From Bacilli bacterium (GTDB lineage Bacteria; Bacillota; Bacilli; Bacillales; Amphibacillaceae): 49,775 nt of DNA. Below the pieces are notes generated by a model. The model was not told where the DNA came from. It worked only from the letters and a program-made list of their open reading frames with translations, and searched no databases. Of this stretch, positions 37,704 through 47,700 are shown one piece after another. Within the stretch, counting starts at the first letter, position 1. Each line of letters opens with the position of its first letter. The position numbers and the translations under genes were made by a program. The DNA is taken from the NCBI GenBank assembly GCA_012838505.1, contig DUPD01000016.1, forward strand, positions 1 through 49,775, given 5' to 3'.

Positions 37704-37964
37704 TATAATCCTTGATTAAATTAATAGATGAACAATTGAGTTGTAGGCGGCACCGTGACTTCACTCCGGATGGACGCGCAAGACGTGGCAGTTTTAATCT
37801 ACACAATAAGAATTTTCAGAGCGGTACTGGGACTACGATTATCGTTCTATCAAAGAGATATGTTTCTACAGAAGTCGCCATCCTGACGGAAAGTGAAGTG
37901 TCTTCAGATGATGGGACTCAAGTACAAAGGCTTTAGGTAGTTAGAAATTTTAGGGGGAAATGCA
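37704..37964 (+). other. Unassigned GC-rich, structured leader before ppaX
   Basis: About 260 bases lie between the lgt terminator and ppaX. A TATAAT at 37704-37709 could start a leader near 37716. Bases about 37746-37795 are strikingly GC-rich for this genome. A hairpin near 37872-37920 has AGTC(G)CCATC paired with GATGGGACT and CTGA with TCAG inside it; TGTAG near 37742 could pair with CTACA near 37798. Two segments, AGGCGGCACCG and AGAGCGGTAC, distantly recall the T-box core but lack its UGGN bulge. A 74-codon frame (37712-37936) crosses the block but has no ribosome site or recognisable homology. It may be a structured RNA or a gene remnant. Confidence 0.4.
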
Positions 37965-38606
37965 TTGAAAATAGATACACTATTGTTTGATTTAGATGGA
38001 ACATTGATAGATACAAACCCATTAATTATCGAATCTTTCCTGTTTACAATCAAAAAACATACAGGGCAAACGTATACGAAAGAAGCTGTCTTACCTTTTA
38101 TTGGACCACCACTAATCGAGTCAATGGAAAAAATTGATCCGAACCAGGCTGAGGAAATGATGGCTACATATATTGAGCATAACATGAGTAATCACGAGGG
38201 CTTTGTTCACCCATATCCAACTGTTGTCGACACAATTAAGAAGCTTCACGAAAAAGGCTATAAATTAGCAATTGTTACGACGAAAATAACAGAAAATGCA
38301 CGCCTAGGCTTAGAGATTACAGGACTCGCGCCGTATTTTGATGTTGTCATTGGTTTAACAGAGGTTGAAAATGCCAAACCTGATCCAGAACCCATTTTTA
38401 AAGCACTTGAAGCGCTTGGCGAAACGGTAGACAATGCACTGATGATTGGGGATAACTATCATGACATTGAAGCGGGACAAAATGCGGGGACGAAAACAGC
38501 AGGTGTTGCATGGGCTATTAAAGGAAGAGAAACGTTAGAAGCATTAAAACCAGATTATATGCTAGAAGAACTAGCAGACTTATTGAACATATTAGAGGTG
38601 GATTAA
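37965..38606 (+). CDS. ppaX: Pyrophosphatase PpaX (HAD family)
   Basis: 213 residues from TTG, 8 bases after AGGGGG. HAD motifs: DLDGTLIDT with nucleophile D9 and acid D11, motif II threonine in VTTK, K in NAKPDPEP, and GDNYHDIEAGQNAG. B. subtilis PpaX hydrolyses the pyrophosphate released when HprK dephosphorylates HPr-Ser-P. Its usual place in the hprK-lgt-ppaX cluster is kept here, although a terminator and a 260-base leader separate it from lgt. It is immediately followed by the acetyltransferase gene. Confidence 0.9.
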   Translation: MKIDTLLFDLDGTLIDTNPLIIESFLFTIKKHTGQTYTKEAVLPFIGPPLIESMEKIDPNQAEEMMATYIEHNMSNHEGFVHPYPTVVDTIKKLHEKGYKLAIVTTKITENARLGLEITGLAPYFDVVIGLTEVENAKPDPEPIFKALEALGETVDNALMIGDNYHDIEAGQNAGTKTAGVAWAIKGRETLEALKPDYMLEELADLLNILEVD

Positions 38607-39125
38607 ATGCGTCAAACCGAACGCCATTCAGTTGAAGGCTCGAATGCGCTTTGGCAAATGTATAAAACAGTCTCATTTTTAAAGGTCGTTAAAAATTTTC
38701 TAGTTATCCAACTCGCACGTTACACGCCATGGTTACCAATGAAAAATTGGCTGTATAAAAATTTTCTAAACATGAAAGTGGGCGACAAAACAGCTTTTGC
38801 TTTAATGGTGATGGTTGATTTAATGTTTCCTGAACGAATTACTGTTGGTAACGACTCAGTAATTGGTTACAATACGACGTTATTGACCCATGAGTATTTA
38901 ATTGATGAATACCGTCTGGGTGATATAAAGATCGGTGATCAAGTGATGATAGGAGCAAATTGTACGATTTTGCCAGGTGTCTCGATTGGTGATCGTGCAA
39001 CAGTTGCTGCCGGTACTGTTGTCACAAAAGATGTTGAGCCTGGTAGTTTCGTTGGTGGAAACCCGATGCGAGTTATTTTTACGAAAGAAGAAATGGAACA
39101 AAGAACGCAATCAAGACTTGATTGA
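38607..39125 (+). CDS. yvoF: Left-handed beta-helix acetyltransferase (YvoF-like)
   Basis: 172 residues starting at the base after the ppaX stop. The C-terminal two thirds contain hexapeptide repeats (ITVGNDSVIGYNTT, IKIGDQVMIGANCTILPGVS, IGDRATVAAGTVVTKDV) and end GSFVGGNPMRVI, the mark of trimeric CysE/LacA/LpxA-type acyltransferases. The N-terminal helix region (FLVIQLARYTPWLPMKNWLY) resembles O-acetyltransferases of this kind. Acceptor unknown. In B. subtilis yvoF also follows ppaX. Confidence 0.87.
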   Translation: MRQTERHSVEGSNALWQMYKTVSFLKVVKNFLVIQLARYTPWLPMKNWLYKNFLNMKVGDKTAFALMVMVDLMFPERITVGNDSVIGYNTTLLTHEYLIDEYRLGDIKIGDQVMIGANCTILPGVSIGDRATVAAGTVVTKDVEPGSFVGGNPMRVIFTKEEMEQRTQSRLD

Positions 39126-39186
39126 CAATTGTCTAAGGATCAATCAAGAATCTGTTATTTGTAAGATTGTTTAGGGGGGCAAAGAG

Positions 39187-40776
39187 ATGAAATTGTCCAA
39201 TCGAAATCGAGAAGAGACGTTGCAAGCTTTAAAACAAAAAACATATGATGTCTTAATTATTGGCGGCGGTCTAACAGGAGCGAGTATTGCACTTGATGCA
39301 ACAACACGAGGAATGGATACCGCTTTGTTAGAGATGGCTGATTTTGGCTCTGGCGGTTCGTATCGCCAAAGTATGTTGAGTTTTGAGCAAGGTGATTACT
39401 ATTATAAAACATGGAAAGACTTAGAAGTAGAAAAAGAAACAATCGCAACAAATTTTTCAGCATTATATCAACATACAACAGGTATGTATGTCAAATATCG
39501 CGGTGACCTTGATCTAAAAAATTTAACGACGATTAAAAGAAGTTTACTATTTCCATTTAGAAAAAGACAGACAAATGATACTACTCAAGTCGTGCGTGCT
39601 AAAGATATTCAGCAGTTTGAACCACTCGTCAATCTGAGACATTTGGAGCGAGGATTTTTATTTGAAAGTGGCTTAATCAATCGCTCATTAATGGCAATTG
39701 AATTGATTAAACAAGCAAGTCAACTCGGAACAGACAGTGTAAATTATTTGAAAGTGATTCAATTTATTTATGATCAAGATAATCAAATCATTGGTGTTAA
39801 AGCAGAGGATCAGATCAATGGAGATTCAGTGTCGATTTACGCTCGGAGAATTATCAACGCGACGGGGAAAAATTTTAATCGAATCCGTAAACTTGATTTA
39901 ACCGATCAAAAACAAACACTTCCTCAAACAATCAATAAAAAAACGTTAATCTACCTTAATACGGCTACACCTCCAATTAAACGGATTCTAACTTTTAATG
40001 ATATTCAAAGAGCATCTTACGTTACACTGGTTCCAGACAAGGGTAAATTGCTCTTAACATCAGTGGAAAAATTAGTGCGACCAGAGAAATTGTCTCATCG
40101 ACCGTCAGAAACAGATATTAATCATTATCTCGATTTACTTAATCAAGTTGTTAAAGATTACAGATTTAATCTTGACGATGTAATTGACATCAATTTAACT
40201 TATGAGGTAAATTATGAATCAAATAGTGAGATCACTAATTTATTGCTGATTTCTGATGGAGGATTAATTTCGGTATTTGGAACTGAAACAGAAGCGTATC
40301 GGTTATACGCCGGTAAAGTTGTCGACCATCTTGCAAAAAAATTGAAGAAAGAAATGAATATTCTTTATTCTAATTCAGAAACAAATGTAATCTCGATTAA
40401 TCAGAAAAAACAAGTTGATCCTGATGAATTTGAATCTTTAGCAATTGATCAAGCAGAGTTAAGTCAAATCACAAAAGTTTATGGCGACCAAACGACACAG
40501 TTACTGAAATACTATCAGCGTGCTGAAAAGAAATCGACAAAGCATAAAATTAATCAATTGCTTTGTGCAGAGCTCCTTTATTCAATTGAACAAACAGCGA
40601 TTTATTCACCACTCGATTTCTTCATTCGTCGGACACGAATGATTCACGATCTTGATCATCTATCCGAGCAAACAACTGGGATCCTCAATCTACTCGCCCA
40701 GAAATTAGCCTGGACAAAGGAAGAACGCTCATATTTTGAACGGGAATTCAGAATATGGTTAACCGAACAAGATTAA
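39187..40776 (+). CDS. GlpD-like FAD oxidoreductase with altered active-site motifs
   Basis: 529 residues with the architecture of aerobic glycerol-3-phosphate dehydrogenase: dinucleotide-binding DVLIIGGGLTGASIALDATTRGM near 20-42, ARRIINATGKN, and the C-terminal helical domain with SPLDFFIRRTRMIHDL. The conserved block that follows the FAD loop in GlpD (SRSTKLVHGGLRYL) is replaced by SYRQSMLSFEQGDYYYK, and the WAGLRPL substrate segment by a sequence without that motif. The gene has no stops or frameshifts and keeps its neighbours' codon use, so it looks maintained, perhaps with another substrate. No glpF or glpK nearby. Confidence 0.7.
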   Translation: MKLSNRNREETLQALKQKTYDVLIIGGGLTGASIALDATTRGMDTALLEMADFGSGGSYRQSMLSFEQGDYYYKTWKDLEVEKETIATNFSALYQHTTGMYVKYRGDLDLKNLTTIKRSLLFPFRKRQTNDTTQVVRAKDIQQFEPLVNLRHLERGFLFESGLINRSLMAIELIKQASQLGTDSVNYLKVIQFIYDQDNQIIGVKAEDQINGDSVSIYARRIINATGKNFNRIRKLDLTDQKQTLPQTINKKTLIYLNTATPPIKRILTFNDIQRASYVTLVPDKGKLLLTSVEKLVRPEKLSHRPSETDINHYLDLLNQVVKDYRFNLDDVIDINLTYEVNYESNSEITNLLLISDGGLISVFGTETEAYRLYAGKVVDHLAKKLKKEMNILYSNSETNVISINQKKQVDPDEFESLAIDQAELSQITKVYGDQTTQLLKYYQRAEKKSTKHKINQLLCAELLYSIEQTAIYSPLDFFIRRTRMIHDLDHLSEQTTGILNLLAQKLAWTKEERSYFEREFRIWLTEQD

Positions 40777-40847
40777 CATGTTAAACTATAATGAGATGAC
40801 TTACTCATTGGTTATTAAATGAAAAAAAGCAAAAGAGGCGAAAGACG

Positions 40848-41864
40848 ATAGACAAGAATAACAAAAGTAAAAATAACTACAATAAAGCAATCATCCCTTT
40901 TATTCCGGATGCAAAATTTTATTTTTCCAAAGGGGTCGATGCTTTTTACAAACGAAAATTTGATATCGCCTTAAAATGGATTAAAAAAGCAGAGGAATCA
41001 GATCCAAATGAGATTCTTTATCCAATTCAGATGTCAGTTGTTTATACTGAGATGGAGAATTTCCACCTTGCTAATCAAATTTTAACTGATCTATATCAAC
41101 ACAATCATCAAGACTATCCAGAACTCTATTATTTGATGGCAAATAATTATGCCCATTTGGGTTTATTAAACGATGCTGAAAAATATGCGGCACTCTATTT
41201 GGAAAAGGATGCTGATGGTGAATTTAGATCTGAAGCTGAACAATTATTAACATTGTTAGAACTTGGTTTATCTGATGACGATGAGGACTTTGATTTTGAC
41301 TTTGAACGAGAAGATGAGATTCTGATTTACCAAGAGACAGCTTTTTATCACTTACAAAGACGTAATTGGCATGAAGCAGGAAACATTTTAACCGAAATGA
41401 TTCAACGATTTCCAGACTATCAAATCGCAAAGCATCAGTATCACTATGCATTATTTTTTGTTGGTGAACATGAAGAGGCGATTCAGTTAGAAGAAAAAAT
41501 GTACAAGCAATATCCTGACTCAACCTACAGCATGACAAATTTAATTATTTTTTATCATGATACGGGTAAAGTTGAACAAGCTAATCTCTTGATTAAAAAG
41601 CTCTCAAATATTTATCCAATCCATTGTGAAGCATCGTTAAAAATTGCGATCTCATTTGCTTACGTCGGTCATTTTAATCAAGCTTTTGAACGTTTTTACC
41701 CATTACCAAAAGGAAAGTTAATCAATCACCTCGATTATTATCGTTACTTTGCCCTTTCAGCTTCTGCGCTTAATCATCAAGCACTTGCAAAAAGAATTTG
41801 GGCAGAAGGCTGTAAAAGACACAGTGAGTTAGCGCGTGAACCACTACCTTGGTTCAAAGATTAA
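40848..41864 (+). CDS. TPR-repeat protein with non-canonical start
   Basis: The first in-frame ATG is at 41031, yet the frame upstream clearly codes for protein (IIPFIPDAKFYFSKGVDAFY, then KFDIALKWIKKAEESDP, a TPR) back to an in-frame stop at 40797-40799, with no ATG, GTG or TTG in between. An ATA at 40848 lies 9 bases after GAGG and gives 338 residues. Alternatively an ATG at 40819 joins this frame if one base is skipped in the A7 run at 40822-40828. At least four TPRs are visible, with an acidic linker (DDDEDFDFDFERED) near 140. The place before trxB matches B. subtilis yvcD. Confidence 0.75.
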   Translation: MDKNNKSKNNYNKAIIPFIPDAKFYFSKGVDAFYKRKFDIALKWIKKAEESDPNEILYPIQMSVVYTEMENFHLANQILTDLYQHNHQDYPELYYLMANNYAHLGLLNDAEKYAALYLEKDADGEFRSEAEQLLTLLELGLSDDDEDFDFDFEREDEILIYQETAFYHLQRRNWHEAGNILTEMIQRFPDYQIAKHQYHYALFFVGEHEEAIQLEEKMYKQYPDSTYSMTNLIIFYHDTGKVEQANLLIKKLSNIYPIHCEASLKIAISFAYVGHFNQAFERFYPLPKGKLINHLDYYRYFALSASALNHQALAKRIWAEGCKRHSELAREPLPWFKD

Positions 41865-41947
41865 GCCTGTGAGCAGATTGTTAGACGAAAATAGTGAAAA
41901 ATACGATAATGGGTATACATTATACAATCGAATCTAGAGAATTTTGA

Positions 41948-42916
<969 letters not shown>

Positions 42917-42972
42917 AAACATTACAAAATGAACACAAAATTAAACAAAGCTTTACCTCTTCTTAACGCAGT

Positions 42973-43005
42973 TGTAACACGACTGAAACACACGTGGGGT
43001 ATACT
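42973..43005 (+). promoter_or_regulatory. WalR-box-like site and -10 box without a gene
   Basis: TGTAAC (42973-42978), five bases, TGAAAC (42984-42989) matches the WalR box TGTWAH-N5-TGTWAH with one change. TATACT follows at 43000-43005. A transcript from about 43012 would end after about 68 bases at the terminator below. In B. subtilis the WalR-controlled hydrolase gene cwlO lies exactly here, after trxB. Confidence 0.45.
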
Positions 43006-43045
43006 ATAAGTAATTAATTAACCCCCTTTTTTAAAATATATTTTG

Positions 43046-43080
43046 AGGCACAGACTACATCGAGTCTGTGCTATTTTTTT
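43046..43080 (+). terminator. Rho-independent terminator
   Basis: GCACAGACT and AGTCTGTGC, a perfect 9-bp stem with a 6-base loop, then TATTTTTTTT. It ends transcripts from trxB and from the orphan promoter. Confidence 0.93.
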
Positions 43081-43089
43081 TGGCTAAAA

Positions 43090-43785
43090 TCAATCATTTA
43101 ATTGATGTAATTCACGAGCAATTGATTCAATCATAAACACAACTGGAACTTGGCTCGTGATATTCGTATATTGATAAAATTCCTCAGTTAAATAATAAGC
43201 AATATTGATATCTGACATCTTGCCAATCGTTGTATGCTTATTATTAGTAATACTAATCACTTTACTGCCTTTTTGCTTCATTTGATTTAATTGATTGATC
43301 GTAAAATGACTCTCACCTGAAACAGACAGAGCGATCGTCACACTATTGTTTTCTAGTTTTGAATGAATCGGATACGATGAATCTTTAATATACAGTGAAA
43401 ATTTTCCTAAACCAGAGAAATAACGTGCGCCATACTCCGCTAAAATACCAGAGCTGCCGTTACCGATAAAAATAATGTTATCCGCATGCTTCACAAGCTC
43501 AGCAGCAGTCAGAATCAACTGTTCCTGTTCAGCTGTTAAATTACGTTCGAAAAATTCTAGTACGGGATGATGACTACTCTTAACTGATTTATGCTGATTT
43601 TCTTGTTCAAGTTTCAGCTTTGTTTTAAACTCGGAAAAGCCTTCACAGCCGAGTTTTTTACAAAAACGCAAAATTGTTGTCGTTGAGACGTGTGTTTCAG
43701 CTGCTAATTCCCGGATTCTCATATAAGCAACTTTTTCACAATGATGAATCACATAATTATAAATCGACGTCTCGAGCTCATTTAT
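43090..43785 (-). CDS. RpiR-family (HTH plus SIS) regulator, start codon apparently lost
   Basis: The HTH_6 domain (VAYMRIRELAAETHVSTTT, FCKKLGCEGFSEFK) and sugar-phosphate-binding SIS domain (IIFIGNGSSGILAEYG, IALSVSGESHFT) identify a repressor of sugar-phosphate genes. A GTG at 43752 would begin MIHHCEKVAYM and cut off the first helix, but the frame continues upstream as NINELETSIYNYV, which is normal RpiR N-terminal sequence, to a stop at 43803-43801. No ATG, GTG or TTG exists in that stretch; ATA at 43785 is the best placed, after AAGTGAG. The start was probably removed by the deletion that truncated the divergent GH4 gene. Expression is doubtful. Confidence 0.7.
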   Translation of the reverse strand: MNELETSIYNYVIHHCEKVAYMRIRELAAETHVSTTTILRFCKKLGCEGFSEFKTKLKLEQENQHKSVKSSHHPVLEFFERNLTAEQEQLILTAAELVKHADNIIFIGNGSSGILAEYGARYFSGLGKFSLYIKDSSYPIHSKLENNSVTIALSVSGESHFTINQLNQMKQKGSKVISITNNKHTTIGKMSDINIAYYLTEEFYQYTNITSQVPVVFMIESIARELHQLND

Positions 43786-44442
43786 ATTGACAAACTCACT
43801 TCAGAAGATGAGTCTAGTGGAACGATGCAAAACATTGTCGATCTAAAGTGGCAACCCGAATTTATTAAGGCATTGCGCGCGATTCCTTGTCCATACCACC
43901 GCTACTACTATAAGACAGAGGAAATGTTTGCCGAAGAAATGAAAGCAGCAGAAACGGAAGGTACAAGAGCAGAAGTTGTCCAAAAACTTGAAAAAGATTT
44001 ATTCGAGCTCTATAAAGACGAATCATTAGCAATCAAACCACCACAACTTGAAAAACGTGGCGGTGCATATTATAGTGATGCAGCTTGTAATTTAATTGAC
44101 TCAATTTATAACGACCGTAAAGATATTCAACCTGTCAATACGATGAATAATGGTGCGATCGCCAGCATCCCAAATCAATCTGCAGTTGAAATTAACTGTC
44201 TGATCACAAAAGACGGCCCAAAGCCAATTGCAATCGGTGATTTACCAGTCGCAACACGCGGGCTCGTCCAACAAATTAAATCATTTGAAAGAGTCGCAGC
44301 TGAAGCCGCTGTAACCGGTGATTATGAGACAGCATTGCTCGCAATGACAATTAACCCACTCGTACCATCTGATACTGTAGCCAAGCAAATTCTTGATGAG
44401 ATGTTAGAAGCACATAAAGCGCATTTACCGCAGTTTGGGTAA
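43783..44442 (+). pseudogene. 3' half of a GH4 6-phospho-beta-glucosidase gene (licH-like)
   Basis: About 220 residues align with the C-terminal half of B. subtilis LicH, which has about 442: PCPYHRYYYKTEEM, AETEGTRAEVVQKLEKDLFE, PPQLEKRGGAYYSDAACNL, GDYETALLAMTINPLVPSD. The N-terminal half, with the NAD+-binding fold and the metal and catalytic residues, is missing, so the protein cannot work. The upstream MMNHIIINRRLELIYI is only the reverse of the rpiR coding region. The remaining frame is undamaged, which suggests a recent deletion. GH4 enzymes split phosphorylated cellobiose-type sugars after PTS import; RpiR-type regulators often control them. Confidence 0.85.
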
Positions 44443-44487
44443 GACCGTTTAATTCACAAAAAAGTCAAGATTTATTCCTAAAATATG

Positions 44488-44516
44488 TTGACAATGTAAA
44501 AGATGGGGTTTATAAT
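44488..44516 (+). promoter_or_regulatory. Consensus sigma-A promoter of the tracrRNA
   Basis: TTGACA (44488-44493), exactly 17 bases, TATAAT (44511-44516): a perfect vegetative promoter, the strongest in the window. The start is expected near 44523. Confidence 0.92.
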
Positions 44517-44522
44517 GGTATT

Positions 44523-44689
44523 AACGACCTAGGGGAAGGTCGTAGAATCATATTACATCAAAGTTCATAGGTAAGTTATTATGGTAAGGCATTAAGCCGT
44601 GGCGTTGGGGATCGCCTATACCCGTCCATGTGACGGGGCTCCCCATCCTTATGACAAGCAATGACTAAAAGTATTTAGTCATTTTTTTT
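44523..44689 (+). ncRNA. tracrRNA of the type II-C CRISPR-Cas9 system
   Basis: About 165 bases between a consensus promoter and a terminator. A 5' hairpin (ACGACCT 44524-44530 with AGGTCGT 44537-44543) precedes the anti-repeat. Bases 44547-44571 repeat the first 25 bases of the array repeat with one C-to-T change, which becomes a G-U pair with crRNA; after a bulge, ATTATGGT (44579-44586 region) pairs with the 5' end of the crRNA repeat. Then come a small GGC/GCC loop, the nexus GGCGTTGGGGATCGCC, and a CCCGTC/GACGGG stem followed by TCCCCATCCTT. This tail matches the Geobacillus stearothermophilus Cas9 tracrRNA as I remember it. The anti-repeat orientation shows that crRNAs come from the minus strand of the array. 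Confidence 0.93.
44661..44689 (+). terminator. tracrRNA terminator
   Basis: ATGACTAAA and TTTAGTCAT form a perfect 9-bp stem with loop AGTA, followed by eight T. Confidence 0.93.
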
Positions 44690-44740
44690 ATATATAAAGC
44701 TAGTAAATAATTCAAAATATATAGAAAAAGGATGATTTGT

Positions 44741-47700
44741 ATGAGGTATGATATTGGTTTAGACATTGGTATTTCATCAGTAGGATGGTCAGTTATTAAC
44801 CGGGATAAAGATCGTATCGAAGCAATGAATGTGCGGATGTTTGATGCAGCTGAAAACCCAAAAAACGGATCCTCACTAGCTACACCAAGAAGAGAAGCTC
44901 GCTCAGCTAGAAGAAGACTGAGACGAAGACGTTATCGTGTAGGTCGTGTTCGACAATTTATTATTAATCAAGGACTACAATCTGCCGTTGAAGCGAATGA
45001 TTTATTCGACTGGCAAGACGGAGACTTTGATATTTGGCTCGTTCGAGTAAATGGACTAGAAAGAAAATTAACTGATCGCGAATTTGCGCGAATTTTAATT
45101 CATTATGCCAAAAATCGTGGCTTTAAATCAAACCGAAAAAGTGAAACAAAAGCAGGTGAGGGCGGTGTTTTACTAAAGGCTGTCCAAGAGAATAAAGCAT
45201 TGATGCAAGAAAAAGCATATCGTACAGTTGCGGATATGCTACTTCGTGATGAGAAATTTGAAGGAAAGAAACGTAATAAAGGTGGTGACTATTCACACGT
45301 GCTCGCAAGAAGTGAAATAGAGGAAGAGATTCGAATTGTTTTCACAAAGCAACGTGAATATGGACATCCATTCGCAACTGAAGAAAACGAAGAGACTTAC
45401 ATAAAGATATGGAGTTCGCAGCGTCCATTTTCTACTCAAGAGGATATTGTGAAGCGGATTGGAAATTGTACGTTTGAACCTAAAGAGAAACGTGCACCTA
45501 AATTTACTTACACATTTGAAAAATTCCGTGCATTAGACAAAATTAATCGGTTGCGAATTATTTCGACTACATCACCACAACGCCCATTAACAAAAGAAGA
45601 AAGATTATTGTTAGTTGAGCAATGTATGGAGAAAAAGGAAGTAAAATATAAGGACTTAAGAAAAATTTTAAAATTGGAAGATCATGAAAAATTTAATGAA
45701 TTATTCTATGATCCGAGTGAAACACATGCAAAAAATGAAAATAGAAGATTTGTCTCACTTGATGGTTATTATCAATTAAAACAGATCGTTCATAGTGTAA
45801 AAGATAAAACGATCGCTGAAGCATTTCGACCAATTGATTATGATACATTGGCTTATGCAGTAACGGTTTATAAAGACGACAATGACACGCGTGATTATCT
45901 CAGAAATAACTATGTCAATACTAACGGAAAGCCAGTCTATAATCTAGCCAATCGAGTATATGATGAACAGCTAATTGAACAAGTTTTAAATCTATCGTTC
46001 TCTCAATTTGGTCATCTATCATTAAAAGCGCTAAATAAAATTATTCCTTTCTTAGAAGAAGGTTATCAGTATCATGAAGCCTGTGAAAAGGCTGGATATA
46101 ATTTCAACCAAAGAGTAGGATTAGAAAAGAAGAGGTTACTACCTGTTATACCAGCTGATGAGATTGCAAACCCGGTTGTGATAAGGTCTTTATCTCAAAC
46201 TAGAAAAATAATAAATGCAATCATTAAAAGATATGGCTCACCATCAAATATATATATTGAAATGGCACGAGACATGGGCAGACATTATAAAGAACGAAAA
46301 GATCTAGAAAAGCAATATAATAAAAACCGAACAGTGAATGATAAAGCAAAAGCTAGGATCAGAGAATTACGACCAGAAATTAGTAATCCTAGAGGTCATG
46401 ATATCTTAAAATTTAAATTGTGGGAAGAACAAAGCAACAGGTGTGCGTATTCACTAGATCCAATTACAATAGAGGATCTATTTGATCAAGGAGCTGTAGA
46501 GGTTGATCATATAATCCCATATAGTAAGAGTTTTGACGATAGTAATTCAAATAAAGTATTAGTATTTGCTAAGCAAAATCAGAATAAAGGAAATAGAATT
46601 CCATATGATTGGTTTGGCTCTGATACTGTTAGGTGGCAAGAATTCAATTCATATGTTAAAGCTTTAAAAATACCTAAGAAGAAGAAGGATCTCTTGCTTA
46701 AAGAAAATTTTGATAATGATCAACAAAATACATTTAAAGCAAGGCATCTAAACGATACACGTTACATTACTCGTTTCTTAAAAGGATTTATTGAAGATAA
46801 TTTAGAATTCAGGAAAGAAGAAGGTAAAAAGCAACATGTCTTTACCGTAAATGGAGCTTACACCTCTTTAATGCGAAAGAGATGGGGCTTTAATAAAGAC
46901 CGTGAAGAGAATGATCTTCATCATGCGGTAGATGCTGTAATAGTTGCGGTAAGTCATCCATTCCAAAACAGAGTTAGCAGATACTTTAAACGCAGTGAAC
47001 AACATGCTTCTCAACTATTGAAACGAAAGGGAGAACGATTCCCTGAGCCATGGGAAGGTTTTACGAGAGAGTTAGAGGCTAGATTAGTTCAAGATCCAGA
47101 TAAACTAAAATTAGCACTTGAAAGCTTGTCTTTATCTGGATACGATGAGGAATTTATCTCTCAAGTAAAACCAATCTTTGTTTCGAGAATGCCGAAACGC
47201 TCGGTTAAAGGACAAATTCATGAAGAAACATTAAGAAGACATCGTGGCTTTACTGAAAAAGGGCTTAATTTAATGGTGAAAAAGTATGCTTTAGAAGATA
47301 TTCCATTCGATAAAAATGGTGATTTTCCAATGTACGGTAAAGAATCGGATCCGAAAACATATCAAGTCATTAAAGAGAGATACTTGGAATATGGAAAGGA
47401 TAAAAAGAAAGCATTTAATGATCCACTATTTAAGCCATCAAAAAATCCAGAAAATGCTCCAATAATTAGGAGTATAAAAATTGAAACAACAGCAAATCAA
47501 GTTTTTTATTTAGATGATAAAACCGTTGCTGAAAATGCTAGTATTGCAAGAACAGAAGTTTTTCGCCATAAAGAGAATGGTAAGTTTTATTTAGCACCTG
47601 TTTATGTTAGTGATGTCGTGGCGAAGCGGGTTCCAGAGAAGTTTATCACGGCGTTAAAGCCTTATTCTGAATGGGATCTGATAACGGATGCCTATGAGTT

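Noticed and set aside
37740..37850. T-box riboswitch before ppaX
   Set aside because: The two core-like pieces lack the UGGN bulge, there is no room for Stem I, and no terminator/antiterminator pair is visible.
37712..37936. A 74-codon frame before ppaX as a small protein gene
   Set aside because: No ribosome site, no recognisable sequence, and it crosses a GC-rich hairpin-forming block; listed as an unassigned leader.
43741..43782. MMNHIIINRRLELIYI as the true N-terminus of a short GH4 protein
   Set aside because: These codons are the antisense of the rpiR coding region and do not resemble any part of GH4 enzymes.
44732..44740. ATG at 44732 as the cas9 start
   Set aside because: It lies one base from the ribosome site; the ATG at 44741 gives correct spacing and the standard MRYxIGLDIG beginning.
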